This document shows positions 31,315 to 39,618 of a DNA stretch of 64,000 nucleotides, piece by piece. Below the pieces are notes generated by a model. The model did not search any database, was not told the DNA's origin, and was given only the letters and a program-made list of their open reading frames with translations. A program made the translations under genes and the position numbers. Origin of the DNA: Paenibacillus_G elgii_A (GTDB taxonomy: Bacteria > Bacillota > Bacilli > Paenibacillales > NBRC-103111); contig JBHJMN010000003.1 in assembly GCA_042219835.1 (NCBI GenBank), forward strand, positions 1-64,000, in the 5' to 3' direction. The stretch's first letter is position 1, and each line of letters begins with the position of its first letter.

Positions 31315-32334
31315 ATGATCAGAGTAGCGATGCTCAGCTTTTGGCATGTGCATGCCGCCGATTACGCGAAGCAGGCGGAGGAGCATCCGGATACGGAAAT
31401 TGTGGCCGTATGGGATGAGCTGCCGGAGCGCGGACGCCGGGAAGCGGAAGTGCGGGGTGTCCGGTTTTATGACAAGCTGGAGGAGCTCCTCGCTCAGCCG
31501 GATATTGATGCGGTGATTGTTGATACGCCGACCAACCTGCACCGGGATGTGTTGGTGGCAGCGGCGCAGGCGGGCAAACATATTTTTACGGAAAAAGTCG
31601 TTGCGCGGACGTTGAAGGAAAGCAACGAAATTATGGAGGCGGTCCGCAAGGCCGGCGTCAAATTAACGGTGTCGCTTCCGCGATTGAACGAAGGCTATAC
31701 GCTGGCTGTGCAGGACGTGCTGAATCAGGGGCTGCTCGGCGAAGTGACGCTCGTCCGCACGCGGCTGTCTCATAACGGCGCGATTCCGAATGATCAATCG
31801 GCGAACGGCTGGCTGCCCGCGCACTTCTACAATGCCGAGCAATGCGGCGGCGGCGCGATGATCGATCTCGGCTGCCATCCGATGTATTTGGCCCGCTTGT
31901 TCCTAGGCATGCCGGAGAGCGTAACGGCCAGCTACGGCTACGTCACGGGCCGGGAAGTCGAGGATAATGCGGTGTCCGTGCTGCGGTATTCCAGCGGGGC
32001 GCTTGCCGTTGTGGAGGCGGGCTTCGTCAACCGGCACTCGCCGTTCGTGATCGAAGTGCACGGCACGGAGGGCAGCCTGCTCTATTCGACGCACGATAAC
32101 AGTTTGCTCGTGCGCACGGGGAAGGGCGGAGCGGCATCGGATGAGGAATGGCGCGTGCAGGAGCTTCCGGCCGGTCTTCCGTCGGCGTTTCATCAGTGGG
32201 TAGCCCATATTCAGCAGGGGACGACGGCGGAGGAAAATATCGGGCTGGCGCTGGACCTGACGCGGTTAATGGAAGCTTCGAACTTGTCCGCACGCTCCGG
32301 GGCTGCCTGCCGGCTTAACGATTTGCAGCCATGA
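31315..32334 (+). CDS. Gfo/Idh/MocA family oxidoreductase (second)
   Basis: 339 residues from ATG 31315 (AAGGATGGGAACG upstream); ATG 31306 is possible. N-terminal Rossmann domain, but the first glycine loop is atypical: it reads VAMLSFWHVHAADYAKQ in place of a GxGxxG nucleotide loop. VIVDTPTNLHRDVLVAAAQAGKH and TEKVVARTLKESNE follow, EKV replacing the usual EKP. GGGAMIDLGCHPMYLARLFLG marks the substrate domain. The changed glycine loop suggests a divergent or weakly NAD-binding member. Overlaps the AraC gene start by 4 bp. Confidence 0.85.
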   Translation: MIRVAMLSFWHVHAADYAKQAEEHPDTEIVAVWDELPERGRREAEVRGVRFYDKLEELLAQPDIDAVIVDTPTNLHRDVLVAAAQAGKHIFTEKVVARTLKESNEIMEAVRKAGVKLTVSLPRLNEGYTLAVQDVLNQGLLGEVTLVRTRLSHNGAIPNDQSANGWLPAHFYNAEQCGGGAMIDLGCHPMYLARLFLGMPESVTASYGYVTGREVEDNAVSVLRYSSGALAVVEAGFVNRHSPFVIEVHGTEGSLLYSTHDNSLLVRTGKGGAASDEEWRVQELPAGLPSAFHQWVAHIQQGTTAEENIGLALDLTRLMEASNLSARSGAACRLNDLQP

Positions 32335-33312
32335 ACGGTCAGTCCCGAATCGGCGCGAGGCCGTACCCGTTCGAGCTGATGCTGGAAAACCCGACGGCGC
32401 TTGACCGGCTGGAGGTGAAGTTCAAATGGGGTCATTACGGCATTCGGATGCTGAACTTTCACCATACCAGCTTTGCTCCGGGCCGGATCGTTCATTTTCA
32501 TAAGCATTCGGACTACGAGTTTCATTTTATCCCGCGCGGCAAAGGGAAGGTCCATTCTCGGCAGCGAGCCGTACTCGCTGCAGGAAGGCCAGATGTATTT
32601 GACCGGTCCTGGTCTCCTGCATTATCAAGAGGCGGATGCCTTTGAGGCGATGGATGAGCTGTGTCTGCATATCGATATTCGGAAGCTGGAAGCGGAAGAG
32701 ACGGCGGACGCGGAGGCGTGGGGAGCCCGCTGGGAGCATGCGGAGGCGGAAGCGTGCATCCGCCGCTTGGGGCAGCTGCCTCCGCGTCCGATGGCCGACA
32801 AATACAAGGCGATGGAATGCTTTATGACCGCATACCGGGCCTGGTACGAAAATCAGCCGGGCGTCCTGACGGTGATCAAGCAATCGATCATTCAGGTGCT
32901 GCTGCGGATGACGCGTGCATACGACGAAACGCCGCAGCGGGATCTGCCGTCCCGCGATATGAAAAACTATCGCTACCAGCTTGCCGCCCAGTTTATCAAA
33001 GATAACTACATGGCGCCGTTAACGCTGGAGGTGGTGGCGGAGCGGGTGCAGATCAGCCCGAGACAGCTGCAGCGCATTTTTCGCGAGCAAACGGGAGGCA
33101 CGTTCAGCGAGTACATCGAGCATGTGCGGCTCGCGCAAATCTGCAAGGAATTGGCCGAGAGTGAGTTCACCATCGATCAGATCGCGGTTCAGAACGGCTT
33201 CTCCAGCGCCAACTATTTGCATTACGTATTTAAGAAAAAGCTCGGCACCACGCCGATGCAGTACCGTTTGCAGCATGACGTTACACAGAATCAGCCGTTT
33301 CCGAACACTTGA
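32331..33312 (+). pseudogene. AraC-family regulator, interrupted by a frameshift
   Basis: Two overlapping frames join into one AraC regulator. Frame 1 from ATG 32331 gives a cupin-type N-terminus (WGHYGIRMLNFHHTSFAPGR, then HFHKHSDYEFHFIPRGKGKV). Near 32552-32553 the sense continues one base later as ILGSEPYSLQEGQMYLTGPG, through to a full two-helix-turn-helix C-terminal domain (LTLEVVAERVQISPRQLQRI and IAVQNGFSSANYLHYVFKKK). Dropping a single C at 32553 restores the frame. The N-terminal domain senses the effector and the C-terminal one binds DNA, so a genuine frameshift inactivates it. A sequencing error is the main alternative. Confidence 0.8.
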
Positions 33313-33348
33313 CGCTGTTCTCCTTCGTTCGCGTATCGAATGCGGGAA

Positions 33349-33371
33349 AACACCTGTCAGGTGTTTTTTTT
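33349..33371 (+). terminator. Intrinsic terminator
   Basis: AAAACACCTG/CAGGTGTTTT palindrome with eight T after it, about 40 bp past the AraC stop. Confidence 0.8.
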
Positions 33372-33394
33372 CGCCATTCGTTTTTTTCACGGAA

Positions 33395-33590
33395 AGAAAT
33401 AATCCCGCCAGCGTAAGAAACGTGCCTAATAAAGCGGTTCCTGTGATGTTCTCATGCAGAATCAGGTAGGAGGCTGCTACGTGTCCAAATTCATCAATGC
33501 TTATAAGAGTGCAAGCTCCATTTTGAAGAAGCGCGGATAAACCGCCCACAGCACGATATAGCCAAGGATGAAGCGAAAAGACAAAATTTC
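33395..33590 (-). pseudogene. EamA/DMT transporter fragment
   Basis: Minus-strand reading gives ISIDEFGHVAASYLILHENI, TGTALLGTFLTLAGLFLSVKK, the last membrane helices of a drug/metabolite transporter (the typical LEP...LGA..I..G end). The frame upstream is broken, the region before it reads in another frame, and no start or full-length gene exists. Only about 60 codons survive, running into the terminator sequence of the gene opposite. Confidence 0.5.
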
Positions 33591-34082
33591 ATCTTTTGAA
33601 AAAGTTCATAGAATGACTTTGATCGCTGAATCCGGTTCGATGCGCTGCATCAACAGGAGCAATGCCTTGCTCCAACAACTTTTTGGCTCTGCCGATCCGT
33701 ATCGTCTCCAGATAGTTATAAGGGGAAATTCCTCTCTGCCGGGTGAAGGACCGTAGAAAATGATATTTGCTGAGGCCAACCATGCCGCTCAACTCATCCA
33801 GCGTGATTTTTTGGAAATAATTTGTTTCCATATAATCGCAAACCGCTTGAAACTCGGAATCACGCTCCTGGCCCGTTTCCTCCGCGGAAGTATCCGAATA
33901 TTCCTGTATAAGCTGCCCGATCAGAAAAAACCTGTCTCATCCGATCAGGCTGTATATCAATGCAGCTGACCTTCTTCGATAAACCCAATCACGTAATAGT
34001 CATGGAAATGGTTGGGGAATTTCTGCATAATCTCTTCTGCAACCGCTTTTGCCTTTTCTTTTTGTTCGCTCCAAGAGTTCAA
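33589..34082 (-). pseudogene. AraC-family regulator remnant with multiple frame breaks
   Basis: Minus-strand pieces line up as one AraC protein in pieces. An N-terminal cupin piece (HTLNSWSEQKEKAKAVAEEI, FPNHFHDYYVIGFIEEGQ) ends at a TGA near 33957. A piece CIDIQPDRMR is in another frame. Then DRFFLIGQLIQEYSDTSAEE leads in frame into METNYFQKITLDELSGMVGL plus the HTH segment SKYHFLRSFTRQRG, stopping at FFKR where the second helix should continue. Stops and shifts make it non-functional. Its relation to the EamA fragment next to it suggests an old regulator-transporter pair. Confidence 0.65.
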
Positions 34083-34103
34083 CGTATGTAAAACTTTTTG
34101 CTT

Positions 34104-35342
34104 TTAGCGTTGATACCCGCGTACAGGCATATGCTTAATTCCCGAAATAAAATTTGAGCCCAGGTATTCAACAGGGCCAATTACATCAAAATGAGTAAAA
34201 TTTGTTGTAAGCTCGTCAAATAAAAAGGTCATCGTATGCTTGGCTATTCTGCTTCCGATGCAATGATGGACACCTGTGCCAAAGGAAATATGAGGATTAG
34301 GATGCCGCCGTATATTAAAGGTATAAGGATCAGCAAAAATCTCCTCATCGCGATTGGCCGAGCCTACCCAGACGGCAACAGCATCTCCCTCTTTAATCGG
34401 TACTCCCCGGATTTCCGTATCCATCGTGGCATATCTCAAAAAGTGGCTGCCCGGAGAAGACCAACGAAAAGCCTCTTCGACAAAGCTGTCCATAGATTCA
34501 GGCTGTGCGGCAAGCTCCTCAAGCCCATTTATTTTCGTCTGCTCCAGTAACGTTGAGCTAGCGACATGCGGAGTCGTAGCTGTGGCTCCTAGCAAAATGC
34601 TGTAGCAGTTGGAAATGACCGTTGGTATGTCCATCTTCTCGCCATCGATCTCCAGCTGTAACAATGCGCTAATCAGGTCATCTCCCGGAGAACGGCGGCG
34701 CTGCTTGACCATATCTTGAAAGTAAGCAAACAACTCCCTGTGTGCCAATTGCAAAGTCGCTGTGATATCGCCATCTGCCAATTTAAATTCCTCATCCTCA
34801 GGAGCAACGGACATGATGGTCAGCCGTGTCAATGTTGGCCAATCCTCCGGAGGCAGCTCCAGGATGCATCCGCCTACAGAAATCGATAAACCAAACGCGG
34901 CGCGAGCAAAATCAATCCCCTCATCTTCTAAGCTTGGCAGAACCAGCTTGCGGATTTCCCGGCGAATCTGATCTTCATGCTTGAGGATGGAGTCAGGAGT
35001 AAAGAATTGGTGCATGGCACGTCTCATTTGGGTATGGCGGGGCGGATCTGTCACGGCCATTTGCTTGCCGCCGGAGGGATCATCCTTTCCAAGCAAACTG
35101 AGCAAATTTCCCCGTTCGGAGGTAAACGTCTTATAATCCTTCAATACCTGCACAACATCCCTATATTTCGTAATCGACCAGAAGCCCAGCTTGTCATCGA
35201 CCTGCTGCCAATGAACAGGCGCCTGATGGCGTAGTGCGGCCCATACCGCATGAGGCTCTCCATGGCTGTATAAATAGGGATCAAGCAAATTGACATCTTT
35301 GATGTTGACTTGAGAAAAATCAATGGAGGCCGTTGCTTTCAT
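34104..35342 (-). CDS. Cytochrome P450
   Basis: 412 residues from the ATG at 35342 (GAAGGAGATAACG before it; an upstream TTG frame is less likely). Haem-binding loop ISFGTGVHHCIGSRIAKH with the thiolate Cys361; K-helix EEAFRW (ExxR) near 300. The I-helix reads LLGATATTPH, in the place of the usual A-G-x-(D/E)-T-T: the acid is replaced by Ala while both threonines stay. Bacterial class I P450s need ferredoxin partners, none of which is in the window. Divergent from the exporter/NRPS operon across a 675-bp regulatory region, so a tailoring hydroxylation or oxidation of the peptide or its acyl chain is likely, not proven. It lies beside the gene graveyard at 33.4-34.1 kb. Confidence 0.92.
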   Translation of the reverse strand: MKATASIDFSQVNIKDVNLLDPYLYSHGEPHAVWAALRHQAPVHWQQVDDKLGFWSITKYRDVVQVLKDYKTFTSERGNLLSLLGKDDPSGGKQMAVTDPPRHTQMRRAMHQFFTPDSILKHEDQIRREIRKLVLPSLEDEGIDFARAAFGLSISVGGCILELPPEDWPTLTRLTIMSVAPEDEEFKLADGDITATLQLAHRELFAYFQDMVKQRRRSPGDDLISALLQLEIDGEKMDIPTVISNCYSILLGATATTPHVASSTLLEQTKINGLEELAAQPESMDSFVEEAFRWSSPGSHFLRYATMDTEIRGVPIKEGDAVAVWVGSANRDEEIFADPYTFNIRRHPNPHISFGTGVHHCIGSRIAKHTMTFLFDELTTNFTHFDVIGPVEYLGSNFISGIKHMPVRGYQR

Positions 35343-35418
35343 TTTCGTTATCTCCTTCAACTGTTAAATTCTTGGAATCAATGTATATCCAAGGGTCAAG
35401 CGACTGCATTTTAAACGA

Positions 35419-35427
35419 ATTATACCA
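35419..35427 (-). promoter_or_regulatory. Extended -10 promoter of the P450 gene
   Basis: Minus strand TG-G-TATAAT at 35427-35419: a TGn extended -10 box, about 75 bp before the P450 start. No good -35 is visible, as is usual for extended -10 promoters. Confidence 0.5.
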
Positions 35428-35627
35428 ATAATGATAATAATCTCATTTATTTTATTTAGAGTGATTAAAATAATAATTATGTCAATATTTGTATTATAAG
35501 GTTTTTAATTCATATGATCAATGTTTATTTTTACAACGCATGAGGTTCCAATAGTATAAGCAGGGTGACCACTGAATAAGCGATCCGTCCCGTTCAAATT
35601 TTTCAATCGACAAAAACCATAATTTTA

Positions 35628-35641
35628 TGAAAACGCTTGTA
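35628..35641 (+). promoter_or_regulatory. cre-like site over the NRPS-operon promoter
   Basis: TGAAAACGCTTGTA matches 12 of 14 positions of the CcpA consensus TGWAANCGNTNWCA and overlaps the predicted -35. A second partial match, ACACAGCGCTTACA (35691-35704, 11 of 14), lies just after the start of transcription. Confidence 0.4.
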
Positions 35642-35664
35642 ATTATTTAACCCTCCGTTATAAT
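35637..35664 (+). promoter_or_regulatory. Promoter of the exporter/NRPS operon
   Basis: -35 TTGTAA (35637-35642), 16-bp spacer, -10 TATAAT (35659-35664). The sequence on both sides is AT-rich. It points at the exporter and NRPS genes, giving a leader of about 340 nt. Confidence 0.55.
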
Positions 35665-36017
35665 GTTAATATATACTTTATATGGAAATAACACAGCGCT
35701 TACAAAATGAAGATACAATGTTCATGTTGGCAAGAGATAATGATAGAGAAAGAAAGGGTGAGAGGCAAGGCAAGTGTCGACAGCTTCAAAGGTGATGACT
35801 TCATTCATCATGAAACAGGCCACAGACTTGTTCATCTATTGTGGGCTCAACATTTTCTCTCCAGTCACCTCCTCCCACAACATCGCCTATCAAAAGTTAA
35901 GGCCAGATTATATACATAGAGATCCATGAGGGAATATTTCCGATTATACAGATATGAAAAATAGTAAATTGGCTGGTGAATTGGTGGTCAGTTGATACTT
36001 CATGAACGGAGGAAGAT

Positions 36018-37814
36018 ATGTTGACTGAAAGCTCGCCGGTTTTTCGCAGACTCGTGCGTTTTGTAAAGCCATACTCGTTCTGGGTGGCGGTAACAGTCGT
36101 TGCTTCGCTGGCGCTCGCTGCCATCGAAATCATACTGGGCAAGTTTTTCGAACGGATCGTGAATGGGGAGGCAGCCTCTGTCTCTATAATTTTCTTCCTG
36201 CTGGTAGGGATGATCGTGATTGGCATGCCGTGCCGGTACCTGATCAAATATGCATCAGCACGCTTTAGTGTCAAGGTGCTTCGCGATTTGCGCAACGAGC
36301 TTGTGCACAGATTTGGCGATATGCCGCTTTCCCAAGCGGAACGCAAATTAACGGGCGATTTGATTTCCCGGTTAACGGGCGATACGGCGCTGTTGCAAAA
36401 TTTTTTCATTCAGCACTTCGCCAATTTGTTTTATTTGCCTGTCGTTTTTATCGGCGCGCTGACCCTGCTTTTGCTTACACACTGGAAGCTGGTGCTGTTC
36501 AGTCTCGTGCTGTTTCCTTTAGGCATGCTGGTTGCCGGACTGCTGACCCATACGCTGCGTGCGACTTCCGAGCAGATCCAGAACACCATGGGTCAACTGA
36601 ATGCACTGGCGCAGGACTCCATCGGAGGCTTGGCGGTGATGAAGGCGTTTAATGCGCAGACGATATTTTATCAAAAGTATAGCGAGCTGACGCAGCGTGC
36701 CGTAAAGCTGGGCTTGCGGCTTGAAAAGCGGTATGCGGCACTCGGGCCCATCGCTATTCTGTTCCTTGCGGTACCTGTTATTTTCGTCGTTGTGTATGGC
36801 GGGCATTTAATCCGAATCGGTGAATTGAATGCCGGTAGTCTTATCTTGTTTCTTTACTTGCTGCCGCTTGCCTTGCAGCCGGTCAGCTTGGCTCCTGCAC
36901 TGATTGCCCAACTGCAGGAGGCTTCGGGCGCCTCCCGGCGGCTTTTCCATGCGCTTGACTGGCCTGTCGAAAGGCAAACCGGTTCCAAGGAGCAAGCTGG
37001 CTCGTGGGATGTTCCGGTTAGCGTCGATCGTGTATCCTTTTCCTACGATGGTAAAACGAACATACTGGACGACATCAGCTTTCAGCTAAACCGGGGAGAA
37101 ACACTGGCTATCGTCGGCGCAAGCGGCGGCGGGAAGACGACAATCTTTAAGCTGCTGTGCGGCTTTTACGAGCCTGAACCGGGCGAAGGTGCGATTCGTA
37201 TGTTCGGCAGGCCTTTGTCGGAGTGGGATTTATCCGCGCTGCGGTCAAATATTTCCGTTGTCTCCCAGGATGCTTATCTATTTCCCGCTACGGTCGCTGA
37301 AAATATCGGATTTGGGCGGCTGGGAGCTACCCGCGAGGAGATTATGGCCGCAGCCCGGGCAGCGAATGCCCACGACTTTATCGAGCAGCTTCCGCAAGGC
37401 TATGATACGATGCTGGGCGAGCGGGGCGGCGGATTATCCGGGGGGCAACGGCAGCGGATGGCCATTGCCAGAGCGATGCTTCGGCAGTCCCCGCTCATCC
37501 TGCTGGACGAGCCTACTTCGGCGCTTGATACGGTGTCCGAATCCCTTGTGCATAGCGCCTTAAAGCGTTTGGCCGATGACAGCAGCGTTATGGTGATCGC
37601 CCACCGGCTGTCAACGATTTTGCAGGCTGACCGTATCCTTGTCCTTGATCAGGGACGTATTGCGGAAAGCGGTACACATGATGAGCTTTTGGCGCAAAAC
37701 GGTGTTTATAAAAAGCTGTATCTCCATCAACTAACGAAGGAAGATGAGACCGCGCAGGGTACGGCAAGCAGGAAGGGGGGAGCGGACCATGTCCTTCAAA
37801 CAAGCGCTCCTTGA
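36018..37814 (+). CDS. ABC exporter, membrane-ATPase fusion (first)
   Basis: 598 residues: six membrane helices in the first about 310 residues, then an ATPase domain with Walker A GASGGGKT, Q-loop SQDAYLFPATVAENI, signature LSGGQRQRMAIA, Walker B LILLDEPTSALD and switch IAHRLSTIL. This is the half-transporter exporter layout, like TycD/TycE of the tyrocidine operon. ACGGAGGAAG precedes ATG 36018. With the next gene (26-bp overlap) it probably forms a heterodimer that exports the peptide made by the following NRPS. It may also give self-resistance. Confidence 0.93.
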   Translation: MLTESSPVFRRLVRFVKPYSFWVAVTVVASLALAAIEIILGKFFERIVNGEAASVSIIFFLLVGMIVIGMPCRYLIKYASARFSVKVLRDLRNELVHRFGDMPLSQAERKLTGDLISRLTGDTALLQNFFIQHFANLFYLPVVFIGALTLLLLTHWKLVLFSLVLFPLGMLVAGLLTHTLRATSEQIQNTMGQLNALAQDSIGGLAVMKAFNAQTIFYQKYSELTQRAVKLGLRLEKRYAALGPIAILFLAVPVIFVVVYGGHLIRIGELNAGSLILFLYLLPLALQPVSLAPALIAQLQEASGASRRLFHALDWPVERQTGSKEQAGSWDVPVSVDRVSFSYDGKTNILDDISFQLNRGETLAIVGASGGGKTTIFKLLCGFYEPEPGEGAIRMFGRPLSEWDLSALRSNISVVSQDAYLFPATVAENIGFGRLGATREEIMAAARAANAHDFIEQLPQGYDTMLGERGGGLSGGQRQRMAIARAMLRQSPLILLDEPTSALDTVSESLVHSALKRLADDSSVMVIAHRLSTILQADRILVLDQGRIAESGTHDELLAQNGVYKKLYLHQLTKEDETAQGTASRKGGADHVLQTSAP

Positions 37815-39573
37815 TTACAAGCAGCTTATGAAGTTTATGCGCCCCCGACGCCGTCTTTATTATACCGGACTGATCGGCGATAGCTTGGCCAACTCCGGAC
37901 TATCGATACTTATTGCTTTTGTGATCAAAGATCTGTTGAATTTTGCAGTCGGCGGGCAGCTGGAAGATCTGTATGCAGCGATTACGATTGTGGTCAGCGC
38001 CGTTGTCGGATTGTGCATCTTATCGCCGATATTCAGCTATTTGTACTTGCGAAGCATCAGGCTGACCTTAGCGGATATGCGGATGCAGTTATACAACCAT
38101 ATTGGTAAAATCACGTTTCGCGCTGCGGAAGAACACCACTCCGGCGACCTGCTTTCGCGGATGACCAGCGATGTGCAAGTGGTCGAAAAAACGTACCATG
38201 AGCATTTAAGATCGATTGTTTCACAAATCACCATGGTAGCCGGATCGATTCTTGTCCTATGCTTGATCGATTGGCGTTTCGCCCTTGTCCTTGTCGTCCT
38301 GGCACTGTTGACCATAGGCATTAACGCGCGTTTTGCTCCCCGGATGCGCGCGATCGGCGACAAGCTGCAAGCGCAAATGGGCATATTGACAGAGCGCGTA
38401 GGGGATTTAATCGGCGGTCTCCAGATCACGAAGCTATTCGGTTTGAGGGACCAGATCGGCAAGCTTTGCGAGGAGGCCAGCGAGGAAGTTAGCGAGTCCG
38501 GCCTCAAGCAGGGCCATCAATCCGGTGTGCTGGAAGCCTGCAACTTCGCTGTTCAATTTTTCAGCATGGGGGGAATCCTCGCCATCGGCTTATATCTCGT
38601 CTCCAGACAGCAGCTTGAACTGGGGACGCTTGGTTTAATTCTTTACCTGCAAATAGGCATTTCAAGTACCTTTCTCCAGGTTGGGGCTGCGATTACGCTG
38701 ATGCAAAACTCGCTCGCCGGTGCTGCCCGAATCCATCAACTGTTGGCTGAGCCTTCGGAGCCGGAAGGTGACAAGGCTACCGCTGCTCTGGCTGAGCCGG
38801 CCTATCAAGAGGCATCCGGCAATGTCCCGGCGCTGGAGCTTTGCAACGTTACCTTCGGTTACGAGCCGGGCCGTCCGGTGCTGCGGCGTCTGTCCATGTC
38901 TGCAGCGGAGGGGAAAGTGACTGCAGTAGTCGGACCAAGCGGGGGCGGTAAAAGCACGATCATGAAGCTGCTGCTCAGCTTTTACGAGCAGGAGTCCGGT
39001 CTGATAACCATTCAGGGCAAACCTTTAGAGCTTTATAGTATTCAAGAACTGCGCGAGCTCATTGCGTATGTCCCTCAGGAAGCATTTCTTTTCCACGATT
39101 CGATTGCCGGGAACATCCGTCTTGGACGCCCGGATGCTAGCGACGAAGAAGTGGAGAATGCGGCCCGGATGGCGCATGCCCATGCATTCGTTACAGAGCT
39201 GCCGGATGGTTATGCGACGATGGTCGGGGAACGCGGTTCAACCTTATCCGGAGGGCAGCGTCAACGGATTGCGATTGCCAGAGCCCTTCTCAAAAATGCG
39301 CCCATTCTATTGTTGGACGAGGCTACATCCGCTTTGGATGCGGAGTCGGAGCATGAAGTCCAGCAAGCGCTTCAAGAGCTGATGAGGGGGAGAACAACGC
39401 TGGTCATCGCCCATAGGCTGTCTACCATAGAGCAAGCCGATTGCATTTGCGTGGTTGCCGATGGCAGCTTGGTCGAGCAAGGAACACATGAAGAACTGTT
39501 GGCCAAAGATGGCGTGTACGCCAGGCTTCACGATTTACAATATCACGCAGAGCAGGTCTTGGTGTCCGTATAA
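37789..39573 (+). CDS. ABC exporter, membrane-ATPase fusion (second)
   Basis: 594 residues from ATG 37789 (AAGGGGGGAG before it), overlapping the end of the first exporter gene. Six membrane helices then Walker A GPSGGGKS, Q-loop PQEAFLFHDSIAGNI, signature LSGGQRQRIAIA, Walker B ILLLDEATSALD. Walker B ends LDE-A-T here and LDE-P-T in the partner, a common difference between the halves of heterodimeric exporters. The overlap implies translational coupling. It ends 45 bp before NRPS1. Confidence 0.93.
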   Translation: MSFKQALLDYKQLMKFMRPRRRLYYTGLIGDSLANSGLSILIAFVIKDLLNFAVGGQLEDLYAAITIVVSAVVGLCILSPIFSYLYLRSIRLTLADMRMQLYNHIGKITFRAAEEHHSGDLLSRMTSDVQVVEKTYHEHLRSIVSQITMVAGSILVLCLIDWRFALVLVVLALLTIGINARFAPRMRAIGDKLQAQMGILTERVGDLIGGLQITKLFGLRDQIGKLCEEASEEVSESGLKQGHQSGVLEACNFAVQFFSMGGILAIGLYLVSRQQLELGTLGLILYLQIGISSTFLQVGAAITLMQNSLAGAARIHQLLAEPSEPEGDKATAALAEPAYQEASGNVPALELCNVTFGYEPGRPVLRRLSMSAAEGKVTAVVGPSGGGKSTIMKLLLSFYEQESGLITIQGKPLELYSIQELRELIAYVPQEAFLFHDSIAGNIRLGRPDASDEEVENAARMAHAHAFVTELPDGYATMVGERGSTLSGGQRQRIAIARALLKNAPILLLDEATSALDAESEHEVQQALQELMRGRTTLVIAHRLSTIEQADCICVVADGSLVEQGTHEELLAKDGVYARLHDLQYHAEQVLVSV

Positions 39574-39618
39574 CATCTACAGTATCACTTTACGATGCGA
39601 GGAGTGTGTGAATTTGTC

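Larger units (their letters stand above)
35343..36017. other. AT-rich divergent intergenic region
   Basis: 675 bp, much richer in A and T than its surroundings, between the P450 and the exporter/NRPS genes. It contains the promoters noted separately, two cre-like sites, and a long stretch of about 340 nt between the predicted start of transcription (about 35671) and the first exporter ATG. Part of that stretch forms hairpins (for example TTGTGGG at 35839-35845 with CCCACAA at 35874-35880). A 70-codon frame at 35707-35919 has no ribosome site and is not counted as a gene. Confidence 0.6.

Noticed and set aside
30169..31581. 470-codon minus-strand frame opposite the dehydrogenase genes
   Set aside because: The plus strand encodes clear Gfo/Idh/MocA proteins with good starts; the minus reading has shadow-type composition.
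35707..35919. 70-codon frame in the AT-rich leader of the exporter/NRPS operon
   Set aside because: No ribosome site, no recognisable motif, unlike neighbouring codon use; treated as leader RNA.
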